Positions 16,903 to 24,579 of a DNA stretch of 34,217 nucleotides are shown one piece after another; the stretch's first letter is position 1; every line of letters starts with the position of its first letter. The notes under the pieces were generated by a model. It did not search any database. It was given only the letters and a program-made list of their open reading frames with translations, and was not told the DNA's origin. A program made the translations under genes and the position numbers. This DNA is from Myxococcus llanfairpwllgwyngyllgogerychwyrndrobwllllantysiliogogogochensis (GTDB lineage: Bacteria > Myxococcota > Myxococcia > Myxococcales > Myxococcaceae). Location: positions 1-34,217 of the forward strand of contig NZ_VIFM01000110.1 in NCBI RefSeq assembly GCF_006636215.1, written 5' to 3'.

Positions 16903-18999
16903 ATGGTTTCGCGTCGATTGGTTGCACCCGTGGTGTCGCTCGGCTTGTCCGCGCTCGTGCTGGTGCTCGCGGTGGGCAATGGCTGCAGGACGACGGGCAC
17001 CGGACTTCGCACCACCGCGGACTCCTCGCCGCCCGTGACATGCCCTCCGGGCTTCCGTCCCTTCACGCTGACGAACCAGGCGAGCCAGACGGTGTGGATT
17101 GGCCAGACGGCGGGCGCCGCGCCTCCGCCCTTCGCCTGCACCACCGACACGGACTGTGGTCCGAATCAGCAGTGCAACAACCCGGGCTGTACCAGCAGCG
17201 CCGACTGCAACGCCGGCAACATGTGTGACACGAACACGGGCCAGTGCATGGTGGCGACTGGCAGCGCGTGCAACGGTGGCGCGCCCATCGTCACCGTCAA
17301 CCTTCCCTCCATGCAGTGCACGGGTGCGAAACAGGTGGCGGCCTGCGCGGGCTGCGGTTCCGAGGGCTGTGACTCCACCACGGGCCTGTGCAAGTGCGCG
17401 ACGGGTGGCCAGGGCGTGTGCCCAACGGGCACGACGTGCGCCAACACCGTGCAGGAGTGCAGCCTCGCCAACGGCGGCACCTGCTACTTCCAGCAGGTGG
17501 TCCCCGGTGAGAACCAGGCCTGCGGCTCGGGCAGCACCACGTGTCCGACGGGACAGACGTGCGACGTGGAGTTGGGCCTGTGCCAGTACTCGCGCACGGA
17601 TGGCGGCGTGCCCCTGGATGCGCTGGAGCTGACGCCCCAGGAGACGGCCACGCTGTGCATGCCGTCCTCGCTTCCGCCCGCCTACGCCAACCTCCAGCCC
17701 CAGTTGACGGCCTGCACCCAGGACTCGCAATGCCAGAGCAACCGCTGCCTGGTGGCCAGCGGCCCCGACATCACCAACCCGCCCACGGACTGTCCCCAGG
17801 ACGCGGGCTCCACCGCGTGCCTGTGTCGCCCCGTCGTCGGCTGGAGCGGCGGCATCTTCGGGCGCACGGGATGTCAGGCGGACGGAACGAAGTGCCAGAG
17901 CGCGGACTGCGGCAACGGGCCCGGAATGCCGTGTCCGCTCGGCAAGGGCGGCACCAATCCCTTCGCCGCGGCGGAGTTCACCCTCCAGCCCAATGCGTCC
18001 GACTTCTACGACGTCACCGTCATCAACGGCGCGAACGTCAGCATCCAGATGGGACCCACGAATGACGGCGGCTTCGCGCCCGCGTCCCAGCCGTCGCCCT
18101 ATAACTGTGGCACCGCGGGCTCGCGCGTCGCACAGAGCGTTCCCGACGCGGGAACGCTGGAGGCGTGCTCGTGGCAGTTCACTCCGGACACGACGGCCGG
18201 GCTCTCGGCCGACTACTCCACCCTGCTGCGTGCCATCACCCTGCCGACGTGCAGCCAGAACAGCGACTGCGGGGCGGGCACCACCTGCATCAGCGGCGTG
18301 TGCCAGCCCACGCTGACGAAGTGTGCCCTCACCGAGCCGTACTGCGCGGGCAACGCGGTGTGCAGCAACCCCAACAATCCCGCCGCCGGCTATTGCAGCA
18401 CCTGCGCGTCGAACAGCGACTGCGCGGGCCTGGATGACGGGGGCACGCCAACGTGCGGCACGGCCTTCCTTCCGGGCGTCAACACCATGACGCCGCTCAT
18501 CCAGACGTGTGGCCAGTCCATCGGCTGGTGGTCCTACGAGGACCTCTGCGCGGCGATGCCTCCGTTCAGCTACGGCCCGCTCAACTGCGCGCAGCCGATG
18601 AGCGCGGGCACGGTGACGGACACGCTGAACAACCTCTTCCAGTGCGCGGGGAACTTCGGCCAGTCCTGCTACAACTCGAGCGCGGGCAACACCCCCGCCT
18701 GCTGCGGCTGCCCGACGTTCCCCGGCAACCCCGCGGGCGGCTTCTGGCCCACCACGTTGGAGGCCGGCAACAACCCGGCCCAGCAGGCCCAGGGGCAGTG
18801 CATCAACAACAACACCACGTGGGCGCAGAACGTCCAGCCGTGGCTCGCGTTCCTCAAGAAGGCGTGCCCCACCGCGTACACGTATGCGTATGACGATGCG
18901 ACCAGCACCTTCACATGCATGACCGCGGGCACCGGAGGCCCGGACGGTGGGACGCCCAACTCGGTGGGCTACGGCCTCGTGTTCGGTGACGTGAACTAG
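16903..18999 (+). CDS. Secreted thaumatin-like protein with cysteine-rich inserts
   Basis: A 698-residue exported protein. The N-terminus is a signal sequence (hydrophobic 8-24) ending in GNGC at Cys28, an imperfect lipobox, so lipidation is possible but unsure. A thaumatin-family scaffold is visible in pieces: FTLTNQASQTVWIGQ (54-68), WSGGIFGRTGCQADGTKCQ to DCGNG (314-338), FYDVTVINGANVSIQM (368-383), CCGC (600-603) and CPTAYTYAYDDATSTFTC (655-672). Between these pieces lie cysteine-rich stretches with repeated DCxxxxxC/CxxxxC patterns (about 79-230, 270-310 and 450-520), like the Dickkopf/EGF-like cysteine knots common in myxobacterial surface proteins. It probably acts outside the cell on polysaccharide or another surface; activity is unknown. 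The ATG at 16903 is chosen for the signal peptide, although no Shine-Dalgarno is seen. Confidence 0.85.
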   Translation: MVSRRLVAPVVSLGLSALVLVLAVGNGCRTTGTGLRTTADSSPPVTCPPGFRPFTLTNQASQTVWIGQTAGAAPPPFACTTDTDCGPNQQCNNPGCTSSADCNAGNMCDTNTGQCMVATGSACNGGAPIVTVNLPSMQCTGAKQVAACAGCGSEGCDSTTGLCKCATGGQGVCPTGTTCANTVQECSLANGGTCYFQQVVPGENQACGSGSTTCPTGQTCDVELGLCQYSRTDGGVPLDALELTPQETATLCMPSSLPPAYANLQPQLTACTQDSQCQSNRCLVASGPDITNPPTDCPQDAGSTACLCRPVVGWSGGIFGRTGCQADGTKCQSADCGNGPGMPCPLGKGGTNPFAAAEFTLQPNASDFYDVTVINGANVSIQMGPTNDGGFAPASQPSPYNCGTAGSRVAQSVPDAGTLEACSWQFTPDTTAGLSADYSTLLRAITLPTCSQNSDCGAGTTCISGVCQPTLTKCALTEPYCAGNAVCSNPNNPAAGYCSTCASNSDCAGLDDGGTPTCGTAFLPGVNTMTPLIQTCGQSIGWWSYEDLCAAMPPFSYGPLNCAQPMSAGTVTDTLNNLFQCAGNFGQSCYNSSAGNTPACCGCPTFPGNPAGGFWPTTLEAGNNPAQQAQGQCINNNTTWAQNVQPWLAFLKKACPTAYTYAYDDATSTFTCMTAGTGGPDGGTPNSVGYGLVFGDVN

Positions 19000-19070
19000 C
19001 GACGGGGCCTGGCGCGCCGCGCATGCCGACAAGGCGATGATGGCGCGCTCGACTCCAGATGGGCCTGCGC

Positions 19071-19877
19071 TCAGAGCAGCGAGCGCACGGCGTCCACCAC
19101 CTGGGGCCATTCGCGTGAGCGTGGGTCGACGACCTCGAAGTGGCCCGCGCCGGGCAGCACGACACAGCGCACATCGTCGCCATGTGCGCGGCCCCGGGCA
19201 CAGTAGTCCGCGCTCATCGCCACGGGGACGGTGTCGTCCTCGGAGCCGTGGAGGATGACCTGGGGAACACCCAGGGGCTGGAGCGCGGCGGGCGAGGCGC
19301 GCTGGTAGCGCAGGGGCACTTCCAAGGGGGAGCCGCCGAGGAGGAGCTCCGCGGCGCGGTCGCTCAGCCCCAGCTCGTAGGTGCGCGTCAAATCAGCCAG
19401 GCCCGCGAGGGAGACGATTCCGCGAGGGCGCAGCGGGTCCTCGCGGCGCAGCGCGCTTCCCACGGGCATCCGGTGACGTGCCCCGAGCCACAGCGCGAGG
19501 TGGCCGCCCGCGGAGTGTCCCAGGAAGACGACGCGGGAGAGGTCCAGGGGATGCGCTTGCGCGAGGGTGCGCAGGAAGTCCGCGCCGAGCGCGACGTCTT
19601 CCAACGTGCCGGGATAGCCACCGCCTTCGTGGCCGATGCGTCGGAACTCCAGGCTCCATGTGGCGAAGCCGCTCGCGGTGAGCGCGGCGCACAGGTGGCC
19701 CAGGTGAGCGAGGTCATACTTCGCGCGCCAGAAGCCCCCGTGGAGGGCCACGACGACGGGATGAGGCCCCGGACCCGACGGAAGCCGCAGCTCCCCGAAG
19801 TGGTGCGGCCCCGGGCCATAGCTGATGCGTGCATCCGGCGCGGGAGGCGCCTCCTCGAGAATCCACAGCGAGCTCAT
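19071..19877 (-). CDS. Alpha/beta hydrolase (HGGFW type)
   Basis: A 268-residue serine hydrolase. The oxyanion-hole motif is HGGFW (46-50), the nucleophile elbow GHSAGG carries Ser122, the acid is in HGSEDDTVP (Asp214/215), and the base is His246 in GAGHFEV. The HGG[FYA]W motif is shared with arylformamidases and with many esterases and S9-like peptidases. The frame is open to 19946, but the ATG at 19877 (MSSLWILEE) is the likelier start. With a kynurenine operon 3 kb away, an N-formylkynurenine formamidase role is possible but unproven; the FRRIGHEGGGYPGTLED segment is also typical of general dipeptidyl-peptidase-like esterases. It is convergent with the thaumatin-like gene, and no clear terminator is seen between them. 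Confidence 0.82.
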   Translation of the reverse strand: MSSLWILEEAPPAPDARISYGPGPHHFGELRLPSGPGPHPVVVALHGGFWRAKYDLAHLGHLCAALTASGFATWSLEFRRIGHEGGGYPGTLEDVALGADFLRTLAQAHPLDLSRVVFLGHSAGGHLALWLGARHRMPVGSALRREDPLRPRGIVSLAGLADLTRTYELGLSDRAAELLLGGSPLEVPLRYQRASPAALQPLGVPQVILHGSEDDTVPVAMSADYCARGRAHGDDVRCVVLPGAGHFEVVDPRSREWPQVVDAVRSLL

Positions 19878-20010
19878 GCCCGCATTTTCAAGAGGCGCCA
19901 GGGCCCTCACAAGCCGTGCCCGTCCATGGCCCTCCCGGGCAGGCAAGCTCCCAGGGCGTCCAAGTGTCCTTCGGACGTCACTCCCACCCTCCCGGAGGCC
20001 CTCCCAAGTG

Positions 20011-20110
20011 TTGCCAAACGGGCTTTAAACGTTTTTAGACCAAGGATTTAGCCTTCACTCGCGCAAATTTAGGCTTGATTTCCCGTCGCCAAATGTAAAT
20101 ACCTGCGCCC
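20011..20110 (+). promoter_or_regulatory. AT-rich regulatory region upstream of glutamine synthetase
   Basis: This is one of the most AT-rich stretches in the window. It holds a direct repeat, ATTTAGCCTT (20046-20055) and ATTTAGGCTT (20067-20076), exactly 21 bp apart (two helical turns). It also holds an AAACGTTT palindrome (20027-20034), flanked symmetrically by CT and AG. TTGATT (20075-20080) followed by AT-rich TGTAAATA (20094-20101) may be the core promoter, though spacing is short. No sigma54 GG-N10-GC element was found by eye. Confidence 0.45.
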
Positions 20111-20122
20111 ACGGATTCGCTG

Positions 20123-20139
20123 CCGCCGTTTGACGGCGG
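20123..20139 (+). promoter_or_regulatory. Hairpin in the glutamine synthetase leader
   Basis: CCGCCGT (20123-20129) and ACGGCGG (20133-20139) form a perfect 7-bp stem with a TTG loop, extendable by a G-U pair. It ends 10 nt before the Shine-Dalgarno GGAGG (20150-20154). It could be a protein-binding site on DNA or a leader stem affecting ribosome access. Confidence 0.4.
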
Positions 20140-20163
20140 TCACCGGCCTGGAGGCACGGACAC

Positions 20164-21603
20164 ATGGAGACGAAGGGGCTGCGGACTTTCCTGGAGATTC
20201 CCTACGACGAGCTGGAGGAGCGCAACCTCAAGGTGAAGGAGCAGCGCGTCCAGCACGTGGCCGCCGACAAGGTCCGCGAGGAGCGCATCAAGTACCTCAC
20301 CGACGAGCGCAACCTGAAGGCCGTCACCGTGTGCTTCACCGACCTCGAGGGTCGGCTGCACATGCTGGACTACGACAAGAAGTTCCTGCTCAAGAGCGCC
20401 GACAACCTCACCTTCGACGGCTCCTCCATCCGCGGCTTCTCCCAGCAGTCGGAGAGCGACCTGCGGCTGAACATCGACTGGGGCTCCTTCTACTGGCTGC
20501 CCTCCGACATCTTCGGGCCCGGCAAGGTGCTGGTGTTCAGCGAAGTGCTGGAGCGCGACGGCAGCCCGTACCACGCGGACATGCGCGGCCAGCTCAAGCG
20601 CATCACCGAGGCGCTGTACCAGAAGGACGGCACCGTCTTCCACGCCGCGCCCGAAGTCGAAGGCTTCCTCTTCAAGGGCCGTGACGCCGAGCGCCACTAC
20701 CACGAGACGGGCAAGTTCGACTTCATCTCCACCGGTGGCTACTACCACTCGCTGCCCGGAGACCCGCTGCGCGCCTTCATCGACAAGGCCGCCGAGGCCC
20801 AGCGCGCCATGGGCTTCCAGAACGAGAAGGACCACCCGGAGGTCGCCCCCAGCCAGTTCGAGATGAACTTCTCGTACAGCGAGGCGCTCATCTCCGCGGA
20901 CCAGATTCAGCTCTACAAGCTCTTGTGCCGCCAGGTCGCAGCCCAGATGGACACCACCGCCAGCTTCCTCCCGAAGCCGGTGACGGGCGTCAACGGCAAC
21001 GGCATGCACATGAACATGTCGCTGTCGAAGAACAACAAGAACCTGTTCTACGACAAGGCCGGCCAGGACAACCTGAGCCCCATGGGCTGGGAGTTCATCG
21101 ACCGGCTGCTCACCAACGCCAACGACATCTGCCTGGTCCTCAACTCCAGCGTGAATGCGTACCGCCGCCTGGACCCGCACTACGAGGCCCCGAATCAGAT
21201 CAAGGCCAGCGCCAACAACCGCGGCGCCATGGTGCGCATCCCCTACGGCAACGAGCGCTCGGCGCGCGTCGAGTGCCGCTCCGTCGCCCCGGACGCCAAC
21301 CCCTACCTGGTGCTCTACTCCCTGCTCCGCACCGGCCTGGAGGGCCCGCAGCCGCAGGAGGACGCGGAGTCCAAGCGCAGCCGCACCCGCTTCCTGCCGG
21401 ACAACATCTTCGACGCCATCCGCCTCTTCAAGGGCAGCTCGTTCATCGCCAACATCCTGGGTGAGAACGTGCAGTCCAAGTTCGCGGAGCTGAAGACGGC
21501 CTCCGCCGAGCGCTGCCCCAAGCAGCTGGGCGCCCGCGTGAAGACGTCCGAAATCCAGTTCCACCACGAAATCACCAACCAGTACCTCTGGAGCCAGTTC
21601 TAG
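20164..21603 (+). CDS. glnA: Type I glutamine synthetase
   Basis: A 479-residue GS-I protein that makes glutamine from glutamate, ammonia and ATP. Visible motifs are FDGSSIRGF (84-92), the metal and glutamate-binding segment PEVEGFLF near 163, KPVTGVNGNGMHMNMSL (271-287), NNRGAMVRIP (351-360) and RVECRSVAPDANPYL (368-382). Where GlnE-regulated enzymes carry the NLYDLP adenylylation loop, this protein reads ESKRSRTRFLPDN (402-414) with no tyrosine, so control by adenylylation is unlikely. It has an N-terminal extension of roughly 45 residues relative to compact enzymes. The start has GGAGG 9 nt upstream. It follows an AT-rich leader, and its TAG overlaps the permease TAG in a shared CTAG. Confidence 0.93.
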   Translation: METKGLRTFLEIPYDELEERNLKVKEQRVQHVAADKVREERIKYLTDERNLKAVTVCFTDLEGRLHMLDYDKKFLLKSADNLTFDGSSIRGFSQQSESDLRLNIDWGSFYWLPSDIFGPGKVLVFSEVLERDGSPYHADMRGQLKRITEALYQKDGTVFHAAPEVEGFLFKGRDAERHYHETGKFDFISTGGYYHSLPGDPLRAFIDKAAEAQRAMGFQNEKDHPEVAPSQFEMNFSYSEALISADQIQLYKLLCRQVAAQMDTTASFLPKPVTGVNGNGMHMNMSLSKNNKNLFYDKAGQDNLSPMGWEFIDRLLTNANDICLVLNSSVNAYRRLDPHYEAPNQIKASANNRGAMVRIPYGNERSARVECRSVAPDANPYLVLYSLLRTGLEGPQPQEDAESKRSRTRFLPDNIFDAIRLFKGSSFIANILGENVQSKFAELKTASAERCPKQLGARVKTSEIQFHHEITNQYLWSQF

Positions 21604-22883
21604 GCCCTCGGCCTGGACAGCCCCAGCAGCACCAGGCCCGCCACCACCGCGACTCCGGTGGTGGCGGCCTCCCGAAGGCTCGCGCCGAACGCCACCAGCG
21701 TCAGGCCGAGCCCCAGCGTGGGCACCGCCAATATCGCGTGCACCGGCCGCAGGCCCCGCTGACGCTTCCACGAGAGCCACGCCAGCGCCGCCGCCGTGAC
21801 GCCGTACTGCATCAGCACGGCGATGCTGGAGAGCGCGAAGAGCTCCGACAGGTTCCCCAGATTGACGAAGAGCAGCACCGCGCCCCACGTGACGGCCAGC
21901 GCCCGCAGGGGCACGCCCCGGGGTGACATGCCCTCCAGCCCCAACAGCGACCGGCCTCCCGACGCGAGCGCGGACAGGTAGCGCGGCGTCGTCACCATCA
22001 TCCCCACGCAGATGCCCAGCGCGGACACGCTGGTGCCCGCCGACACGACCCTCGACAGGCCCGTCCCGCCCCACACGCCCGCCGCCGCGGCCAGGGGCGC
22101 GGCGCTCGTCGCGAGCTCCGGCAGCGCCGCGACACACGCCCAGACGAGCCCCACGTACAAGAGCACCGCGCCCAGGAGCGAGCCCACCGTGGCCAGCGGC
22201 ACGCTGCGCTCCGACGAGCGCACCTGTCCGGCAATCACCGGCACGATTTCAAAGCCCTGGTACGCGAACATCACCGTGAGCCCCGCGCGCAGCCACGCGC
22301 CATCCGCGAGCCCCGACGTGGGCGCGATGACGGGCCGGGGCCCCGAGGCGAGTGAGAACGCGATGAGCAGCGCGGCCAGCGGCAGCAGCTTCAGCACCGT
22401 GAGCGATGTCCACGTCCGCGCGGAGACCTGGATGCCCGAGGCGACGATGGCCGCGAGCGCCGTCACCAGCGCGGAGGCAAGCAGGCGCTGCCCCACCGGC
22501 CCCTCCAGCCCCAGCGACGGAGCCACCGCCTGCGACAGTCCCGCCACCACGGCGGCCGTGCTCAGGAACGCGCTGACGTAGGCCACCCAGCCGACGAGGA
22601 AGGCGACTCGCTCGCCAAAGGCCGCCCGCGCGAAGACGACGGGCCCCCCATCCGCGTCGAAGCGACGACCGAGCACCGCGAAGGCCAGCGCCACGGGAAT
22701 CAGCGAGAGCCCCGTGAGCGCGAAGGCCAGCACCGCGCCCATGCCCGGCGTGGTCGCGGCGACCTCCGCGGGCGCGAAGAAGATGCCGACACCGACGATG
22801 CCGTTGACGCCCAGGGCGAGGAGCTGGAGCGGACCGACCGTCCGTTCCTGAGACGCGGCGGAGACAGCGAGGGGAGCGGGCAC
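21600..22883 (-). CDS. APC-family amino-acid permease
   Basis: An approximately 427-residue polytopic inner-membrane protein with about 12 hydrophobic segments. TM1 carries LGVNGIVGVGIFFAP, the broken-helix GxG[IV]G segment that binds the substrate amine/carboxylate in APC transporters. A later MFAYQGFEIVPVIAGQV segment matches the TM6 region. It imports or exchanges an amino acid or amine; the substrate is unknown, although convergence with glutamine synthetase hints at nitrogen metabolism. The GTG at 22883 is chosen; a longer GTG start at 22925 adds 14 polar residues, and neither has a clear Shine-Dalgarno. Convergent and overlapping with glnA at the stop codons. Confidence 0.87.
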   Translation of the reverse strand: MPAPLAVSAASQERTVGPLQLLALGVNGIVGVGIFFAPAEVAATTPGMGAVLAFALTGLSLIPVALAFAVLGRRFDADGGPVVFARAAFGERVAFLVGWVAYVSAFLSTAAVVAGLSQAVAPSLGLEGPVGQRLLASALVTALAAIVASGIQVSARTWTSLTVLKLLPLAALLIAFSLASGPRPVIAPTSGLADGAWLRAGLTVMFAYQGFEIVPVIAGQVRSSERSVPLATVGSLLGAVLLYVGLVWACVAALPELATSAAPLAAAAGVWGGTGLSRVVSAGTSVSALGICVGMMVTTPRYLSALASGGRSLLGLEGMSPRGVPLRALAVTWGAVLLFVNLGNLSELFALSSIAVLMQYGVTAAALAWLSWKRQRGLRPVHAILAVPTLGLGLTLVAFGASLREAATTGVAVVAGLVLLGLSRPRA

Positions 22884-22937
22884 GGACCGCAGTTCACTAC
22901 AGCCACGGCCCCGGCACCAACCCACCCCCTCGCGTCT

Positions 22938-22977
22938 CGATATAGCCGGAGCGCCGGAGCGTTCCGTGTCGAGTGAC
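22938..22977 (+). promoter_or_regulatory. Promoter/leader of the first paralogous lipoprotein
   Basis: CGATATAGCCGG with a TATAGC -10-like hexamer at 22941-22946, followed by a segment ending CGTGTCGAGTGAC. Nearly the same order of blocks (CGATATA, CCGG, GCGTT, CGTG, GAGTGAC) recurs before the second paralogue at 24502-24543, so it is probably a conserved promoter and leader. Confidence 0.5.
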
Positions 22978-23027
22978 AGGCGGGCGGCCGGGAGTCGCGA
23001 GCGGCCGGGCGCCCATGGAGGCTTCCC

Positions 23028-24485
23028 ATGCGCTGGATGGCGGTGATGCTAGGGCTGGTGTGCTCGGGGTGCGCGGTCCTCTCGCGCGGCCTGGGCGTCC
23101 CCATCGACGAGGCGGGCGAGCCCGCGCCGAAAGAGGAGACCGTCTACCTGGTCCCCCTCGCCGATGCGATGGCGATGACACGCAACATCCTCGAGGAGCA
23201 GCGCTACGACGTCTTCGAGAAGGAAGGCGGGCTGGAGCTGTTCACCTCCGCCCATGAGCCCGGCAAGGGCAGCGCCGGCTCCCGCAACTTCGAGCGTTAT
23301 TACGTGAAGGGCGAGAAGCTGGGCGAGCGCAGGACGCTGGTCCGCGTCTTCAGACTCTCCTACAGCGAAATCGACACCGTGGCGGAGACGCCGCCCCTGG
23401 CCGCCGGTGTCCGGGAAGAAGCGCACCGGAACGCGGACGGCGTGGACAATCCCTTCAAGAGAGACCCCTTCGCCGGAGCGCCCCAGGTGGAGGGCTATCG
23501 CCTGGCGCGCGGCAACCGGGATTTGGGCATCGAGCGCACGCTCCTCCAGCGGCTGGAGATGGTGCCCTCCCTGGAGCTGGTGGGCGGCAACGCCTCCGTG
23601 CCCGTGCGCTCGGTGATGATGGAGGAGTGGGCGGAGGAAGCCCCGGCGTCCGTCCCCGAACCCGATTGCGGCGCGCCCCTGGCCGGCACGGACGTGGTGA
23701 TGACGGCGGGCGCCACGGTGCTGCTCGCGGACCCCCTGGGAACGCGCGAGGTGCCCTCTGCCGCGCTGCGGCTGGTCTGTGACGCGACGGCGAAGGGACT
23801 TCCCGTGGTGCTCGGCCTGTCGATTCCCTCCACCGAGCAGGCCCTGCTCGACGCCTACCTGGCCAGCGCCGGACTCGCGAGCGACGCGCAGACGCTCCTG
23901 GGCAACGGCTCCTTCTGGCGACGCGTGTATCAGGATGGCCGCAGCAGCCGCGCCATGCTGTGGCTCATCGAACAGGTGCGCCGCCTGCGCGCCAGCGGCA
24001 AGGACGTGTCGCTCCTGGCCTTCGACGCCGACAAGGCGAGCGGCAACGAGCGCGAGGCGTGGATGGCCCGGCACGTGCTCGACTTCCAGCGCCAGCACGC
24101 CCCCGCGTGGACGCTGGTGCTCGCCGGAGGCACACACACGCGCACGCAGAAGGTCGGCTGGGACAGCGACTTCGAGCCGCTGGGCGCACGGCTCGCAGGT
24201 CAGCTGCCCTCCGTCCAGGCGCTCGATATCGGCTTCCAGCGCGGCACCCAGTTCTCCTGTCGCTACAGCGTCTGGGAGGACGTGGAGTGTGACGTCTTCG
24301 CCATCAGCCCCTCGAAACAGACGCGACACCCCGTGGGCCAGCCCGCGAGCCTGGAGCTGTTCGGCGCGCCCCTTCCGGAGGGATTCCACGGCCGGCTGTA
24401 TCTGGGCGCGTTGAGTGCATCGCCGCCCGCACTGCACGCCCAGGCCCGTGCCCCTGTCGACACACCCGCGCGGGCGACGCACTGA
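23028..24485 (+). CDS. Lipoprotein, paralogue 1 (possible ChaN/EreA-like fold)
   Basis: A 485-residue exported protein. A short signal sequence ends in CSGC (Cys15), a slightly irregular lipobox. The N-terminal third (about 35-215) starts with EETVYLVPLADAM and ends with SVMMEEW. The C-terminal part (about 230-450) has DPLGTREVPSAALRLVCDA, then SSRAMLWLIEQVRRLRASGKDV, GNEREAWMARHVLDF, and VLAGGTHTRTQ. The order R-x3-MA followed by V-L-x-G-x-x-H resembles the ChaN/Tiki/erythromycin-esterase fold; this is inference from a few motifs. GGAGG at 23017-23021 supports the start. The next gene is a full-length paralogue. Confidence 0.75.
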   Translation: MRWMAVMLGLVCSGCAVLSRGLGVPIDEAGEPAPKEETVYLVPLADAMAMTRNILEEQRYDVFEKEGGLELFTSAHEPGKGSAGSRNFERYYVKGEKLGERRTLVRVFRLSYSEIDTVAETPPLAAGVREEAHRNADGVDNPFKRDPFAGAPQVEGYRLARGNRDLGIERTLLQRLEMVPSLELVGGNASVPVRSVMMEEWAEEAPASVPEPDCGAPLAGTDVVMTAGATVLLADPLGTREVPSAALRLVCDATAKGLPVVLGLSIPSTEQALLDAYLASAGLASDAQTLLGNGSFWRRVYQDGRSSRAMLWLIEQVRRLRASGKDVSLLAFDADKASGNEREAWMARHVLDFQRQHAPAWTLVLAGGTHTRTQKVGWDSDFEPLGARLAGQLPSVQALDIGFQRGTQFSCRYSVWEDVECDVFAISPSKQTRHPVGQPASLELFGAPLPEGFHGRLYLGALSASPPALHAQARAPVDTPARATH

Positions 24486-24501
24486 GCCGTGCGGGAGGCC
24501 G

Positions 24502-24543
24502 CGATATACTCGCCGGCCGCCGGGCGTTTTGCGTGGGAGTGAC
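24502..24543 (+). promoter_or_regulatory. Promoter/leader of the second paralogous lipoprotein
   Basis: TATACT (24505-24510) is a good -10 hexamer; CTGAGC (24482-24487), overlapping the stop of the previous gene, is a weak -35 at 17-bp spacing. The following bases repeat the leader blocks seen before the first paralogue. The second gene therefore probably has its own start of transcription. Confidence 0.5.
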
Positions 24544-24579
24544 GCACCGGGCAGCTCACGCCTGGAACAGGGAGCCAAG

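Noticed and set aside
19000..19070. A terminator between the thaumatin-like gene and the hydrolase gene
   Set aside because: Only short GGCGCGCC-type palindromes are present, as expected by chance at this GC content; no stable stem was found.
16855..19110. A 751-residue open frame on the minus strand opposite the thaumatin-like gene
   Set aside because: The opposite strand has a signal peptide and clear thaumatin motifs; this frame is an Arg/Ala/Gly-rich shadow.
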